44,335 nucleotides of DNA from JACRAR01 sp041674385 (GCA_041674385.1 JBAYVU010000026.1:1-44335), one strand, 5' to 3'; counted from the first letter of the stretch, positions 8,239 through 17,336 are shown. Program-made: numbers and translations. Notes: a model not told the origin generated them from the sequence alone.

Positions 8239-10914
8239 CTAGTTCAGACCGTGCGCCGCGCTCATCGGCTTGATGCCTTCGGGTGCGTGACAGTTGTTGC
8301 AGGTCTCGTTCACCCTGCCGGCGGCCAGGTCGGCCTGGGTTGCGGTGCCAAAGACCGCGCCGCCGACATTGATCATGTGATCCTTGGCGGCGCTCGTGGC
8401 ATGACAACTGGCACAGGCGCTTGCCTTGGGCGAGATCACCTGGTTATCCGACGGATCGGTGTCTGTGATCGCCGCTCTGGTGCTGTTCTTGCCAAGATCG
8501 ACCGCATAGGTCACGCTGGTGCCGACCACGCCCTTGTCCTGCTGATAGGAATTATTCACATGGCACATGTTGCAGTTGTTGAGCTGTCCATACGCCGCCG
8601 TATTCAACGCCTGCGCCGGGAAGTTGATGCCCTGTCCCAGCAGCGTGGCATTCACCTTGTTGTTTTGCGCCTTCTCTTCATGCGCCATGTGGATGAAGCG
8701 CTTGAAGTGCGCCGATTCCGCATAGGTCGCCACACCGCCGGTGACGGTGGTGTCAAGAGGATTGTTGCCGTTGTGGCAGATCACGCAGACTTCGGTGGCG
8801 TTGCGGTTGTCGCCGTGGTCATGGCCCCTGAGGAACTTGTCGTGGCAGACCTCGCACTTGGCGGTGGACACCACTTCACGCCGCGGCTGGGCCGTCTTGC
8901 CGTCGAGCGACAAATAGCTGACCACGTTCCTGACCGGAATGCGATAACTGCTGGCCGCATCCTTCTGCAGATTGACGCGACCCGCATAGGCCACCACAGC
9001 CGTACCTGTCGCCGAGGCCGGGATGGGCGTCGAAGTAATGGTGAAACGGTTGCCACTACCGACGCGCTTGATGGTCGGATCAAAGAGCGGGTTCAACGCG
9101 ACCGGCTGACCGCGCGTAATCAAAGTGCCGCCATAGCCGTTGGTAATCTTCACCGTGGGATCCAGTGCCGCCTGGTTGCTGGCCTGCGGCAGACCGGCCG
9201 GACTGCAAGCGGTGGTACTCGCGCTGGTCGGCGTGCCCGAAGTGAGACAGGCGGTTTGCCACGGACGGCCGATGGCGCCAGTGTTGGCATAGTCGTCGGT
9301 ACCCCAGCCGACGTAGATCACACCATCGCCGAAGACGAAAGTCTTGGTCTTCAGGGTGCCGGCGGTATTGCTGAGAACATAGCTGTAGCGGCTGAAATCG
9401 AGGATGTCGTAATCCGCGCCGTCCTTGGGATTGCTCACCGAGTACTCTACCGTCACCGTGCGATCGGCATTGAGTGTGGTCTTCCAGATGTTGTATTGGT
9501 AATTCTCGCCCATCACCCACTCCGGCACCTTGTGCTCGTTTGCCGCATTCACTGTGGCGTTGAGCGGCGCATGGCAACTCGCGCAGAGGCTGTCGGGGTT
9601 TGCGTCCGGGTCGGCGAGGCTCACGCCGGAACCGACATGCCCCACCTGCCATTTCGATCCGGCCACCTTGTAGTTGTCGTGGCACGCAAAGCAGGCATTC
9701 TTGCTCGGCTTGGTTTTCCAGTTGTCGCCCTGCGCCGTCTTCACTACCGCATCCGCCGAACCGTCGTGGCACTTGGTGCAGTTGCGGATTTCACCGGGAT
9801 AGGTCACGCCATAGACTGCCTTGGTCATGGGATCGGTCTTGCGGGCCACGGAGTTATGCACGACATAGTCCTGAGTCAGCGTCTTGCCCTTGTGGAACTT
9901 GTGCACCATGAGTTTGAAGTCGATCGGCTGGCCATCGTTGTGAAAGTCCCGGCTGCCCGGGTTGTGGCACATCACGCAGACTTGCGGTTCATTTCGCCCG
10001 CCGCCGTGTGCAGCGAAATTCTGGTGACAGGCGTTGCAGGCTGCACGGTCTACGACCTTCTTGGCTTCAGTGAGTTTGCCGGCGCTGTCCTTGAGCGCCA
10101 CAGCCTTGCCGTCGGCGCCTATCGTGAAATCAATATAGGGATTGACCTTGACGGTGGCCTTGGTCACCGGATCGACATAACACAGCAGCAATGCGGCACG
10201 GTGCACCGTCACGCCATCCTTGGCGACCGCATAACCGTTGGTGAGCACGGTGACACCCGCCGCCGCATTCGCTGTGGTTGCCGCCTGGGGATTGGTGACG
10301 TCGGTGGCTGCCGTGTAGGTGTAGTAACCCTCGGCGGCATTTTCCGAGAGGATGCCGACGAGTTGCGGATGCGTCGCATCGATCGTCGCAGGATTGGCGA
10401 TGGTCGTTGTCTGGACCGGATCCGGCGCACCATAGGTGACGGACAATGTCGGGCTGACGCTTGCCGCCACCGTCTGCTTATTGGAGATCAGGCTGCGCCA
10501 GGTATCGTCTGGCTGTAGCTGGGCGATGGAGAATCTGACGTTGTTGATCGCCCCGCTGCTGCTGCTGCACGGGTCCGTCGTCCCGCCCTGCGGCGCGTTG
10601 AACAGCGTCAGGCCAGGAACATGCCTGCCATTAGCGTCGATCACTGCAAAGTTCACCACCGGCGGACTATTTACGGAAAGCGGCGTCAGGCCGGCATCCA
10701 GGACCAGACGAAATGAAGCATTGGGATTTGCAGCCGTGTTGCTGGTTGCCGGATCCCTGGCTGCAAGAGAAGCAACAGCGCCGCTGGCACTGCCGCCTGA
10801 ACCAGAACCGCCACTTGCCGGAGCCGCGTCATCACCGCCTCCGCTACCGCCGCAAGCGGCCAATGAAGCGATCAGCGCAGCTGTCAGTCCCAAACGTAGC
10901 ATCGTAGATTTCAT
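8239..10914 (-). CDS. OmcA/MtrC-family decaheme c-type cytochrome lipoprotein (divergent member)
   Basis: An 891-residue outer-membrane lipoprotein. The start at 10914 has an AGGA Shine-Dalgarno; a codon 30 bp upstream would bury the signal peptide. The lipobox is SLAAC (Cys21), followed by a Gly/Ser-rich linker. There are ten CXXCH heme sites in two groups of five: CNACH, CVMCH, CTKCH, CFACH, CASCH, then CEVCH, CVICH, CNMCH, CASCH, CNNCH, separated by a beta-rich domain. This is the pentaheme-beta-pentaheme plan of MtrC and OmcA, which reduce extracellular iron or manganese oxides, flavins and electrodes. It differs from its three neighbours in lacking the Gly-X-Y stretch and the conserved 5' end. 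It lies 73 bp after the helix-hairpin-helix gene and is probably cotranscribed with it. Confidence 0.92.
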   Translation of the reverse strand: MKSTMLRLGLTAALIASLAACGGSGGGDDAAPASGGSGSGGSASGAVASLAARDPATSNTAANPNASFRLVLDAGLTPLSVNSPPVVNFAVIDANGRHVPGLTLFNAPQGGTTDPCSSSSGAINNVRFSIAQLQPDDTWRSLISNKQTVAASVSPTLSVTYGAPDPVQTTTIANPATIDATHPQLVGILSENAAEGYYTYTAATDVTNPQAATTANAAAGVTVLTNGYAVAKDGVTVHRAALLLCYVDPVTKATVKVNPYIDFTIGADGKAVALKDSAGKLTEAKKVVDRAACNACHQNFAAHGGGRNEPQVCVMCHNPGSRDFHNDGQPIDFKLMVHKFHKGKTLTQDYVVHNSVARKTDPMTKAVYGVTYPGEIRNCTKCHDGSADAVVKTAQGDNWKTKPSKNACFACHDNYKVAGSKWQVGHVGSGVSLADPDANPDSLCASCHAPLNATVNAANEHKVPEWVMGENYQYNIWKTTLNADRTVTVEYSVSNPKDGADYDILDFSRYSYVLSNTAGTLKTKTFVFGDGVIYVGWGTDDYANTGAIGRPWQTACLTSGTPTSASTTACSPAGLPQASNQAALDPTVKITNGYGGTLITRGQPVALNPLFDPTIKRVGSGNRFTITSTPIPASATGTAVVAYAGRVNLQKDAASSYRIPVRNVVSYLSLDGKTAQPRREVVSTAKCEVCHDKFLRGHDHGDNRNATEVCVICHNGNNPLDTTVTGGVATYAESAHFKRFIHMAHEEKAQNNKVNATLLGQGINFPAQALNTAAYGQLNNCNMCHVNNSYQQDKGVVGTSVTYAVDLGKNSTRAAITDTDPSDNQVISPKASACASCHATSAAKDHMINVGGAVFGTATQADLAAGRVNETCNNCHAPEGIKPMSAAHGLN

Positions 10915-10987
10915 TTTTCCTACCCACCTTCCAATCAGTCTCACCCCGCCTCAAATCAGACGGAACCCACAACTACTAGACTACTAA

Positions 10988-11416
10988 CTATTTTGGCGCA
11001 CTCTTGGGCGCATACAAGGCTGCATTGTCCGCAGCATCCTTGTTGGGCTGCTTGGCGATCACCAGCTTCTTGATGCCTTCATACACCTCACCGGCGATGA
11101 TGTTGCGCGTCACCAGATGCGCCTTGCTGCCGTATGGGCGGCCGGCAATGATTTTCTTGGCCTCCGCATCGGTGATGCCCGGCAACTTCTTGAGATCCTC
11201 CGCCGAAGCACCGTTGATATCGGTCAGCTTGATCTTGGCAGCCTCCTGCATCTTCGCCTCAATCTTTGGATTGGGTTTCTTCGATGCCTCCTTAGGCTTG
11301 CGCACGGTAGTGCTCTCATCAGCGGAATCATGGACGTAGTCCGCGGCAAATAACGGGGCAACCGAGAAGAACAGCAGACTGGCGCTCAGGGTAACAAAGA
11401 GATTTTGAGGTTTCAT
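10988..11416 (-). CDS. Secreted helix-hairpin-helix (ComEA-like) protein
   Basis: A 142-residue protein with a signal peptide (1-25, cleavage after PLFA). A Lys-rich linker (about 39-62) leads to a single helix-hairpin-helix unit at about 64-120 (LTDINGASAEDLKKLPGITDAEAKKIIAGRPY), followed by a polar tail. ComEA-type helix-hairpin-helix domains bind DNA through the backbone without sequence preference. The high Lys content fits that, but DNA binding here is inference. A good AAGGA site precedes the ATG. It sits between decaheme cytochrome genes and is 73 bp upstream of the last one, so a job in surface electron transfer or eDNA attachment is possible. No competence gene is nearby. Confidence 0.75.
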   Translation of the reverse strand: MKPQNLFVTLSASLLFFSVAPLFAADYVHDSADESTTVRKPKEASKKPNPKIEAKMQEAAKIKLTDINGASAEDLKKLPGITDAEAKKIIAGRPYGSKAHLVTRNIIAGEVYEGIKKLVIAKQPNKDAADNAALYAPKSAPK

Positions 11417-11469
11417 GGGATTCCTTATGACGCGACAGTGTTAAATCAAAAACAAATCTTGCAAATGAT

Positions 11470-11497
11470 AACCCGGATACGTCACCGCACCCGGGTT
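11470..11497 (-). terminator. Hairpin after the CX3CH cytochrome gene (weak terminator)
   Basis: AACCCGG and CCGGGTT pair across a 14-nt loop, 99-126 bp past the stop at 11596. It resembles the terminators after the other two tandem cytochrome genes and mtrB but lacks a T run, so read-through into the helix-hairpin-helix gene is plausible. Confidence 0.5.
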
Positions 11498-11595
11498 AGC
11501 TGGTCAAGTCCTGCGATTGAAGCCACGTTGCATTGTAGCCTATCGCTGTTGGTACAGAGCGTAAGACAGGCACACCCGCCATACGCTCATCCACA

Positions 11596-14142
11596 TTACT
11601 TGCTATGCACCTCTTTCACGGCAGCCACGGCACCTGTAGCGTGACAGACCGCGCAGGTCTCGACTCCCCCGTTGAGCTGGGAGGCGATATGCACCGATGC
11701 GGTTGCACTGTCGTGGCAAGCGCCACAAGCACGGCTGGTGGGTGTGGTTTCCCAATTGGCACGGTTCTCAAGCAAGGTCGTACTGCCAACCTTGGTGGCC
11801 GTCTGCTTGTGGCAGGCATTGGCGCAGTTCTTGAGGTTGCCCGGGAACACCGTGGCACTATAGTCATGCGCGCCGTTGACCACGTAAGTACCGCCAGCCT
11901 TGACGCTGGCCAGATCGGCACCCATGTGCACCTTGTGGATCAGTCTCTGGAAATCGACTGTTTCGGCCGTGTAGGGGTCGAAAGTTCCCTGATTATGGCA
12001 AGTGACGCAATACTCCGTGGCATAGCCGGAATGCAGTTTGCCTCCGGCATGACAGGTGGCGCAGTTGTTCATCGTCACGATATTGCGTGTCGAGGTCACG
12101 GTGCCGCCGGCGGGAACAAAGTCGAAGGTGGCGTTGGTGGCATTGTCCACATTCGTCGTACCAACCTTCTGGAAGGTCATCGCGACACGGTGGGTCAGGG
12201 TTGGCTCATACGTCACTGCGTTCAGGCCGGTACCGGCTACCGTCGCGCCTGGGCCGGTCCAGTTGGTTGTCGCATAGGGGGCTATGGTCGACACGTTATG
12301 GGCATGGGTGACGGTTCTGATGTCACCTTCGGTACTGGCCGTGAGCAGGGCGAACTTGTAGTTGAAAGTGCCGTCCGCATTGGCCGTCAGTGTCCCGGCA
12401 TTTTCATTGGAAGCCTGCAGTACCGGTGCCATGGTGGCGGATTTGGTGCGGAAACGGCTGGTATAGCTTACCCAGTGACTGCCTTCCCCATTGGCTGCCG
12501 GAACCAGTTTGACCAGCCCGAACGAGGGTTTGGTGAACTTGGTCATGTCGGTGACCGCTACGCCGTTATCCGTAACTTTGAAGGTCACATTGACGCTGCC
12601 GTCGGTTGCGCCTACGGTCACCTTGGTGATGGTTGCGCTCATGGTGCGCTTCGTCGCATCGGCGGTGGCAGGCATTTTCTCGCTGTGATAGATGGGGATG
12701 GTGGTGGCATCGTGGCACAGAGCGCATTGCGCATCGTTGGCTTTGGCACCACCAATGTGGCCCGTGGTTGCGTTGGCTGCCGTGGTGCCTTGGCCCGTGG
12801 CAAAGTTGATGCCGTCGTGGCAGGCGCCGCAAGCCAGGCGGCTGGGAACGCTCTTCCAGTTGTCGCCATCGGCGGTCTTGTTGGCTGCGTTGGCGGAGCC
12901 ATCATGGCACTTGGTGCAATTCAGCACATCCTGCGGGTACTTGACGGTGTTGAACATCATGGCGCCGCCATTTGCATTGTAGTTATAGCCCTGCTTGATC
13001 AGCCGGCTGCCCATGTGCAGTTTGTGGATGAAGTTGGGGAAATTGCCGATGGCACGACCGTCGACGACAGCTGTCTCAGCACGCTTTTGAGCAGTAGTGC
13101 CAGTAGTGCCACCCGTCAGGGTCAGGCCAGTGGCCGGCGCTTCCATGCTGAAGGAGTATTTGATCTGATCGGTATGGCAGGTCACGCAATAGTTTGGATC
13201 CTTGCGGCTGCCGTGAGCCAGGACTTGTCCTTCATGACACCCGCCGCAGGCATCGATCTTGGTGATTTCGCGGGTCGTGCCTTTTACTCCGCCATCGGGT
13301 CTGAAGTCATACACGACATTCGCGGTGTTAACCATGGCAACGGCAGGCGTCACCGTCACGGCATTCGACGTGTTGGAACCGGTTCCCGGAGCGTTGCCGC
13401 CGAGTTGAATTCCCAGGCGGTGGGTCAGGCTCGCGTCGAACGTCAGGTCGCCCAAATCGGCTTTCTTGTTGAGGCCGTTGGCGGTATCGATCAGCGTTGC
13501 CGCCAGCGTGGCGACCTGCTTGGGATCGCGGTAGAAGGTGTATTGATAGCTGCCATCGCCGTTGTCGACCAGGGTGCCCTGGGTATCCGTGGTGGGGTAG
13601 GTGCCGCACCAGGTCGGCGCTGTCGTGGAATCGCACGATGTCGTCGCGGCAACCGTCCCGGCCTTCTCGGCGACTGTCGGCGGACGCAGCACGTTATAGC
13701 TGACCCACTTGCTGGGGGCGCCATCGGTGCCGGGCACCAGTTTGGCCAATGTGAAGGCAATGTTGGTCAGACCAGCCACCGAGGCGGTGGCACTTTGGGA
13801 TTTGTTGCCCAGACCCACGACCGGGTTGCCATTGGCATCCTTGACCGTGAATTTGACGACCGGTGCGCTGGCGATGGTAACGCCGGTCACCGTGACCTGC
13901 GGTGCGAGCGCCCTCCAAGCCGCAGAGGAGGCATCCGTAGCCGTGGCAGAGTTGCTTGGAACATTCACTACGTTGGTCAAATCCTTGCCCGGTGCACCCG
14001 TCGCGCCTGCAGCGCCTGCCGGACCCGCCGGACCCGCCGAGCCATCATCTCCGCCGCCGCAGCCTTGTAACAAGAACGCTGCTGTCACCAGCGTGGTTGC
14101 CAACAGCGACCACCCTTTCCATTTGCCACTTTGCATATGCAT
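11596..14142 (-). CDS. OmcA/MtrC-family decaheme lipoprotein with one CX3CH heme site
   Basis: An 848-residue surface lipoprotein. The start at 14142 is preferred to the ATG at 14148 because AAGGAG sits 6 nt before it. The lipobox is LLQGC (Cys28). Seven Gly-X-Y triplets follow at 34-54. Nine CXXCH motifs are visible (CGGCH, CVTCH, CTKCH, CGACH, CALCH; CATCH, CVTCH, CGACH, CAVCH). The eighth position has CANACH, a CX3CH with one extra residue, at 11809-11826; the paralogs have CEQCH, CEACH and CNMCH there. A CX8C pair (CDSTTAPTWC, 13606-13635) lies in the N-terminal beta domain. Predicted role: terminal reductase for extracellular acceptors, fed by MtrAB. It has its own FNR-type promoter. Confidence 0.93.
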   Translation of the reverse strand: MHMQSGKWKGWSLLATTLVTAAFLLQGCGGGDDGSAGPAGPAGAAGATGAPGKDLTNVVNVPSNSATATDASSAAWRALAPQVTVTGVTIASAPVVKFTVKDANGNPVVGLGNKSQSATASVAGLTNIAFTLAKLVPGTDGAPSKWVSYNVLRPPTVAEKAGTVAATTSCDSTTAPTWCGTYPTTDTQGTLVDNGDGSYQYTFYRDPKQVATLAATLIDTANGLNKKADLGDLTFDASLTHRLGIQLGGNAPGTGSNTSNAVTVTPAVAMVNTANVVYDFRPDGGVKGTTREITKIDACGGCHEGQVLAHGSRKDPNYCVTCHTDQIKYSFSMEAPATGLTLTGGTTGTTAQKRAETAVVDGRAIGNFPNFIHKLHMGSRLIKQGYNYNANGGAMMFNTVKYPQDVLNCTKCHDGSANAANKTADGDNWKSVPSRLACGACHDGINFATGQGTTAANATTGHIGGAKANDAQCALCHDATTIPIYHSEKMPATADATKRTMSATITKVTVGATDGSVNVTFKVTDNGVAVTDMTKFTKPSFGLVKLVPAANGEGSHWVSYTSRFRTKSATMAPVLQASNENAGTLTANADGTFNYKFALLTASTEGDIRTVTHAHNVSTIAPYATTNWTGPGATVAGTGLNAVTYEPTLTHRVAMTFQKVGTTNVDNATNATFDFVPAGGTVTSTRNIVTMNNCATCHAGGKLHSGYATEYCVTCHNQGTFDPYTAETVDFQRLIHKVHMGADLASVKAGGTYVVNGAHDYSATVFPGNLKNCANACHKQTATKVGSTTLLENRANWETTPTSRACGACHDSATASVHIASQLNGGVETCAVCHATGAVAAVKEVHSK
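13981..14043 (-). repeat. Collagen-like Gly-X-Y run, seven triplets (residues 34-54)
   Basis: Codes for GSA GPA GPA GAA GAT GAP GKD directly after the lipidated Cys and a DDG spacer. The same seven-triplet arrangement occurs in the next two cytochromes. Confidence 0.85.
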
Positions 14143-14212
14143 GCCCATCTCCTTTAAACCTCCCCAAATAACTACTTTCTAGCAGCACGGACTAACCCGG
14201 TGCTTAGCGTGG

Positions 14213-14255
14213 GATTCTCATCCCAGCGCAAGCACCAATGCTTGATATACGTCAA
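14213..14255 (-). promoter_or_regulatory. FNR/DNR-type class II promoter, copy 1
   Basis: TTGATATACGTCAA (14242-14255), then 20 nt, then GATTCTCAT on the plus strand (14213-14221), read ATGAGAATC in the direction of transcription. With the box centred at -41.5, the GAGAAT hexamer falls at -12 to -7 and transcription starts near 14207, 65 nt before the cytochrome ATG. Confidence 0.8.
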
Positions 14256-14515
14256 GCCTCTTTGTTTTTGCGGAGAGATAGTCGGAAACAACTCGAAGCG
14301 GAGTGCGCGGGGCACTGTCGAATAAGACTCTTTGCCTTACCAGTTCGGGCACAGCGGCTTATTTCCGGGAACAAACGCGTGTTGCTGAGCCCATCCATTG
14401 AACACGGGCAGCAACTCTGCGGGTAACGGCAAGGTGTCCCCTTGTTTCATGCAGTCCCTTGTCATCTTGTGAGTCGGGATAATGCTGTCGCTTTGGTCAT
14501 GCCCCAACGTGCATA

Positions 14516-14555
14516 CAAAAAAACTGACCCGGTTACGTTACCGCAACCGGGTCAG
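14516..14555 (-). terminator. Rho-independent terminator of the middle tandem decaheme gene
   Basis: In the direction of transcription, CTGACCCGGTT and AACCGGGTCAG pair across a 10-nt loop and are followed by a run of eight T. It lies about 52-91 bp past the stop at 14607. Confidence 0.92.
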
Positions 14556-14606
14556 GAAGATTGCAACAGGTGGGATCACGCCGGAGCATGATCCCACTAC
14601 GAACAA

Positions 14607-17273
14607 CTAGAACGTCATATGCGCAGACTTGATGTCGACAGCCTTGCCGGTACCATGGCAGACCATGCAGGCCTCGGTCGCGGTGAATTTGAATGCACCG
14701 TTGGTCGGCGGCGAGGTCGTCGTGACCGGGCGAGCAACACCATTGCCAACAGTGGAGGCCAACGACACGATGGTGCCGCCATTGCCACGCATGTGCGCCA
14801 CCGCCGCCTTGCTGTCATGGCAACCGAAGCAGGACGAGGAAACCGGTGAAGTCACCAGATTATCGACCGTGTAGTTTGTCTGTGCCGTTACCCAGGGCGA
14901 CAGACCGATGGAAGCGGCGTTGGTCGGATTGCTCATGTCGCCGCGTGCATCCGTGGTCCATAGCAGGTTGGGCAAGGCAGCGGCGTTGGCCGAGGCGCTG
15001 AAGTCATAGCTGCCTGCCACGTGGCATTGCTCGCAATTATTCAGTACCGATGGATAGGTGACATTGCCAAAACCGTTCGGATTATCAGCCGTAGCTTCAT
15101 AGGTAAAGGGCTGTTCACGCTTGCTTGAACCATGGATGCCATGCACCAGGTTCTTGACCGCGACCGACCAGCCACCGCCGAAGTTGTTTGCCGCTCCGAC
15201 ATGCCCGGTGGCATTGTTCGGGGTGTGGCACATCGCACAGCCTGCGCCGTTATTGCGAGCGCCGCCGTGGAAGGAAGGCTTGACGCCCAACTGGCCATGG
15301 CAACTGTTGCACTTTGCGGCAGTGACGATGCTGCGGCGGGCAGTATTGCCGTCGGCGGTCTTCATTACGAAGGCCGGCTCGCGCAGCCTGATCCCATTGG
15401 GATAGGCCGCATGTCCCAACTGGACGAAGCCCTGGTAATTGATGCCTATCGCACCGGTGACCATGGTGGCAGCATCGGGGACAGTAGCACCCAGCTTCGC
15501 GGTATACCAGCCGCTTGCGTCGGGGCCGGTCTGCGAATTACCGTTCTTGGCGTCGCGGATATCCTTGACCGTGGCATTGATGCTGGCGTTCCAATCGACC
15601 GGGGTCGTGATGCCGTCCTGCGGCACGCCATAAGCCACGTAGATGCTGGGCGAGCCATCGACGTTGTCGATCAGATAGCCGGTGCTGTTCAAGGTCACCG
15701 GACTGCCGTCCTTGAGGATGCGATAGATCACGCTGGCTTTCTTGGCGCCGGCAGCACCGCTGACGGTAACCTTGCTGATTTCATAATCGATCTTGAAGAC
15801 GCCGGCCGGCAGATTGCCGAGTTGCGATGTGACAGGGATCGAAGGCCCTTGGCCCGAGGGATAGCCCGGCGTGGGAACGTTCGTCGCAGTATTCACAGGA
15901 TAGCCAGCACGGCCGCTCGAACCTGTCGGATCAACCGTCACATGATAAAGCGGGATGTTGGTCGCGTCATGGCAAAGAACGCAGAGCTTGTCGTCAGCCT
16001 TGGCCCCCCCGATGTGGCCATGCGTCTCGCCGGCGAGCGTGGTGCCCTGGCCCGTGGCAAAGTTGATGCCGTCGTGGCAGGCGCCGCAAACCAGGCGGCT
16101 CGGCACGTTCTTCCAGTTGTCGCCCTGCGGGGTCGCCGTGGAATTGGAATGGCACTTGACGCAGTTGGTGATCGGCTGCGGATAGAGAATCTCGTTGAAT
16201 AACACGCCGCCATAATTGTAGCCGGTCTTCATCAACTCTTCGCCCATGTGGAGCTTGTGAATGAAGTTGGGCAGGTTGCCTACGGTGTGTCCATTGATCT
16301 TGTAGGTGCTGCCGGAATAGCCGGTGGCGGTGGTGGTGGCTTCGGTCCTGCCGAACTTGCGCTGGTCGGTATGGCAAACCACGCAATACTTCGTATCCTG
16401 GCGGCCGCCGCCATGGAAGGTGAACTTGGTGTGGCATTCGAAACAGGCGGAAATCTTGACGATCTCGCGCTGGGTGTCGGTCGCCGTGACAACCTTGCCG
16501 GTGGCGGGAATGAAATCGTAGAAGCCATGCGACGGGTTCTTCATATTTACGGAAGGAATCACCGTAACTGCGTCGGCAGTATTGCTGCCGGTGCCGCGCG
16601 CAGCGCCGGAAACCGTGACCACCAAGCGGTGGGTCAGACTGGGCTCATAGGTGAGGTCGCCCAGATCGACCGCGGCATTCGGTGCCGTCAGCGTCATAGC
16701 GGCGACCTGGTCCTTGACCTTGGTGATGTCGCGATAGAAGGTGTATTTGTAGGAACCGTCGCCGTTGTCCACCAGCGTGCCGGTGTTGTCCGTGGAGGGA
16801 CGAGTGGCGGTCGCCGCGGTCGTGGTGGAAGGCACCGTGGTCACAATGTAGCTGACCCACTTGCTGGGGCTGCCATCCTGAGCCGGAACCAGTTTCGCCA
16901 ATGCGAAGGCCAAGTTGGGATAGCTCGAGACCGTAGCGGTCGAAGACTTGGAAGTATTACCCAGTCCGATGACCGGGTTGCCCTTGTCGTCCTTCACCGT
17001 GAAAGTGACGACCGGGGGGCTGGCAATGGTGACGCCAGTGACCGTGACCTGGGGCTTGAGATCCGCCCAGGAATCCGAACTCAGGTCGGCAACTTTGACG
17101 ACTGCGGTCAAATCCTTGCCGGCCGGGCCGGTTGCGCCAGTTGCGCCCGCAGGACCCGCCGGACCTGCCGCACCATCATCTCCGCCGCCGCAGCCTTGCA
17201 ACAAGAACGCGGCTGACGCAAGCGCGGTCGCCAGAAGCGACCACCTTCTCCATTTGCTACTCTGCGTATGCAT
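14607..17273 (-). CDS. OmcA/MtrC-family decaheme c-type cytochrome lipoprotein
   Basis: An 888-residue surface lipoprotein. The start at 17273 follows AAGGAG by 6 nt. The lipobox is LLQGC (Cys28), with seven Gly-X-Y triplets at 34-54. Ten CXXCH sites are visible: CFECH, CVVCH, CVKCH, CGACH, CVLCH, then CNSCH, CAMCH, CEQCH, CFGCH, CMVCH, in two pentaheme halves split by a beta-rich domain. Unlike its two neighbours it lacks the CX8C pair: the segment between AKLVPAQDGSPSKWVSY and NTGTLVDNGDGSY is shortened and has no Cys. The first 30 residues are almost identical to those of the genes on both sides, which points to recent tandem duplication. It is a single-gene unit with its own FNR-type promoter and terminator. 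Confidence 0.93.
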   Translation of the reverse strand: MHTQSSKWRRWSLLATALASAAFLLQGCGGGDDGAAGPAGPAGATGATGPAGKDLTAVVKVADLSSDSWADLKPQVTVTGVTIASPPVVTFTVKDDKGNPVIGLGNTSKSSTATVSSYPNLAFALAKLVPAQDGSPSKWVSYIVTTVPSTTTAATATRPSTDNTGTLVDNGDGSYKYTFYRDITKVKDQVAAMTLTAPNAAVDLGDLTYEPSLTHRLVVTVSGAARGTGSNTADAVTVIPSVNMKNPSHGFYDFIPATGKVVTATDTQREIVKISACFECHTKFTFHGGGRQDTKYCVVCHTDQRKFGRTEATTTATGYSGSTYKINGHTVGNLPNFIHKLHMGEELMKTGYNYGGVLFNEILYPQPITNCVKCHSNSTATPQGDNWKNVPSRLVCGACHDGINFATGQGTTLAGETHGHIGGAKADDKLCVLCHDATNIPLYHVTVDPTGSSGRAGYPVNTATNVPTPGYPSGQGPSIPVTSQLGNLPAGVFKIDYEISKVTVSGAAGAKKASVIYRILKDGSPVTLNSTGYLIDNVDGSPSIYVAYGVPQDGITTPVDWNASINATVKDIRDAKNGNSQTGPDASGWYTAKLGATVPDAATMVTGAIGINYQGFVQLGHAAYPNGIRLREPAFVMKTADGNTARRSIVTAAKCNSCHGQLGVKPSFHGGARNNGAGCAMCHTPNNATGHVGAANNFGGGWSVAVKNLVHGIHGSSKREQPFTYEATADNPNGFGNVTYPSVLNNCEQCHVAGSYDFSASANAAALPNLLWTTDARGDMSNPTNAASIGLSPWVTAQTNYTVDNLVTSPVSSSCFGCHDSKAAVAHMRGNGGTIVSLASTVGNGVARPVTTTSPPTNGAFKFTATEACMVCHGTGKAVDIKSAHMTF
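17112..17174 (-). repeat. Collagen-like Gly-X-Y run, seven triplets
   Basis: Codes for GAA GPA GPA GAT GAT GPA GKD after the lipidated Cys of this cytochrome. Confidence 0.85.
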
Positions 17274-17317
17274 GCCCATCTCCTTTAATAATTCCGTGCA
17301 TCAAAGAAAATCCTATC

Positions 17318-17336
17318 CACCACAACTTCAAAACCA
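17318..17336 (-). repeat. 19-nt leader block shared by two cytochrome mRNAs, copy 1
   Basis: TGGTTTTGAAGTTGTGGTG in the direction of transcription, identical to the block at 20486-20504. It lies 45-63 nt before the start codon in one leader and 54-72 nt in the other. Confidence 0.75.

Larger units (their letters stand above)
14143..14606. other. 464-bp intergenic region between two decaheme genes
   Basis: No gene is supported here. It contains the leader (about 65 nt, Shine-Dalgarno AAAGGAG at 14149-14155) and FNR-type promoter of the left gene, and the terminator of the right gene at 14516-14555. Bases 14270-14500 hold nothing I can recognise. Confidence 0.7.

Noticed and set aside
8203..10518. 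Long open frame on the plus strand opposite the divergent decaheme gene
   Set aside because: The minus strand carries ten CXXCH motifs, a lipobox and a good ribosome site; the plus-strand product has no coherent motif. The same applies to the plus-strand frames opposite the other three decahemes.
11417..11595. FNR box for the helix-hairpin-helix gene
   Set aside because: Only isolated half-sites (GGTCAA, TTGAT) are present, at wrong spacing.
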